Shown: piece by piece, positions 5,013 to 5,230 of the stretch
Layout: the number at the start of each line of letters is the position of its first letter
Numbering within the stretch: the first letter of the stretch is position 1
NCBI GenBank assembly: GCA_900555065.1
Contig: USJY01000125.1
Location: 1-5,230, forward strand
DNA length: 5,230 bases
Reading direction: 5' to 3'
Source of the DNA: an uncultured Eubacteriales bacterium
Lineage (GTDB): Bacteria > Bacillota > Clostridia > Oscillospirales > UMGS1783
Position numbers and translations under genes: made by a program
The notes under the pieces: model-generated
The model's input: the letters and a program-made list of their open reading frames with translations, nothing else
Told to the model about the DNA's origin: nothing
Database searches by the model: none

Positions 5013-5041
5013 ATTGTAGCATAATGCGGCGGAAATGTAAA
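5013..5041 (-). promoter_or_regulatory. Sigma-A type promoter of the permease
   Basis: On the minus strand TTTACA (5036-5041) and TACAAT (5013-5018) are 17 bp apart, with TGC just before the -10 (extended -10). Start of transcription is expected near 5006. It begins two bases after the T-run of the preceding terminator. Confidence 0.8.
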
Positions 5042-5042
5042 C

Positions 5043-5064
5043 AAAAAAACGCGTTTTCACGCGT
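5043..5064 (-). terminator. Intrinsic terminator of an off-window minus-strand transcript
   Basis: ACGCGT (5059-5064), a GAAA tetraloop (5055-5058) and ACGCGT (5049-5054) make a perfect 6-bp hairpin, and six T follow on the minus strand (5043-5048). GAAA is a GNRA loop, which adds stability. It insulates the permease promoter from upstream transcription. On the plus strand the hairpin is followed by A, not T, so it is one-directional. Confidence 0.75.
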
Positions 5065-5230
5065 AAAAACAGCAAAATAATGCGGAATAAAATGAAATGC
5101 GCGCGATGGCGTTTATGCGCGGCACAAAAAGGCACAAAAAATATAAAAAACGGCCGGATTGTATAAATGCCTTGCCGCCACCCGTTCCGGGTGCAGGCGC
5201 GAACGCCCCTTTTCAAAAACAGCGGCAGCA
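5065..5230. other. Non-coding right edge, AT-rich with small repeats
   Basis: No frame here looks coding on either strand. It holds a tandem 10-mer (5121-5140) with A-runs near the helical period, and a CACCCG/CGGGTG hairpin with a 3-nt loop (5179-5193) with no T-run after it. TATAAA at 5162-5167 on the plus strand lacks a -35. The terminator at 5043-5064 implies a minus-strand gene upstream, whose 3' end must lie beyond 5230 or close to it. Confidence 0.5.
5121..5140. repeat. Perfect tandem duplication of a 10-mer
   Basis: GGCACAAAAA occurs twice with no gap. With the next A-run at 5145-5150 this gives three A-tracts about 9-10 bp apart, so local DNA bending is likely. Possible slippage product or protein-binding site; no assignment. 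Confidence 0.7.

Noticed and set aside
5141..5161. CGGCCG followed by TTTTTT on the minus strand as a terminator.
   Set aside because: The palindrome has no room for a loop and the stem would be too short.
1..5230. CRISPR array, tRNA, rRNA, toxin-antitoxin or phage defence genes.
   Set aside because: No regularly spaced repeats, no tRNA-like cloverleaf, and no proteins of those families were seen.

Overview
The window looks like a chromosomal segment from a moderately high-GC Clostridia-type member of the Bacillota (gut Oscillospirales would fit). That placement is an inference. It rests on strong Shine-Dalgarno sites, the sequence character of NadE and the uracil permease, intrinsic terminators, and an IS150-type element of the kind common in clostridia. 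All supported genes lie on the minus strand, so transcription runs from high to low coordinates.

Layout, in the direction of transcription (right to left). The right edge (5065-5230) is non-coding and AT-rich, with a tandem 10-mer and a small hairpin. It is followed by an intrinsic terminator (5043-5064) for something off-window. A sigma-A type promoter abuts this terminator (5013-5041). It drives a GC-rich leader of about 120 nt that contains a terminator-like hairpin (possible attenuator) and then an NCS2 uracil permease (3476-4882). Downstream of the permease was a hairpin terminator flanked by an A-run and a T-run. A 1304-bp IS3-family/IS150-group element (2119-3422) is inserted in its loop and splits it in two. 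The IS is dead: orfA has an in-frame TAG, orfB has a 1-nt deletion, and the catalytic Glu of the DDE triad reads Asp.

Left of the IS is an extended -10 promoter (2003-2030) preceded by four phased A/T tracts. It fires into about 175 nt without a credible ORF. The two ends of that stretch are complementary and it ends in a short U-run, so it is a candidate structured small RNA. NadE (NH3-dependent NAD synthetase, 969-1709) follows with its own near-consensus promoter. About 650 bp without a gene but with strong hairpins separates nadE from the 5' part of a SAM-dependent methyltransferase that runs off the left edge. The N-terminus of that methyltransferase resembles the start of type A chloramphenicol acetyltransferase.

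The genes do not form one pathway. The permease (pyrimidine salvage) and NadE (last step of NAD synthesis) are housekeeping genes with separate promoters. I do not see a defence or accessory system. The items most worth following are the IS-split terminator, the candidate RNA, the permease leader and the chimeric-looking methyltransferase N-terminus.
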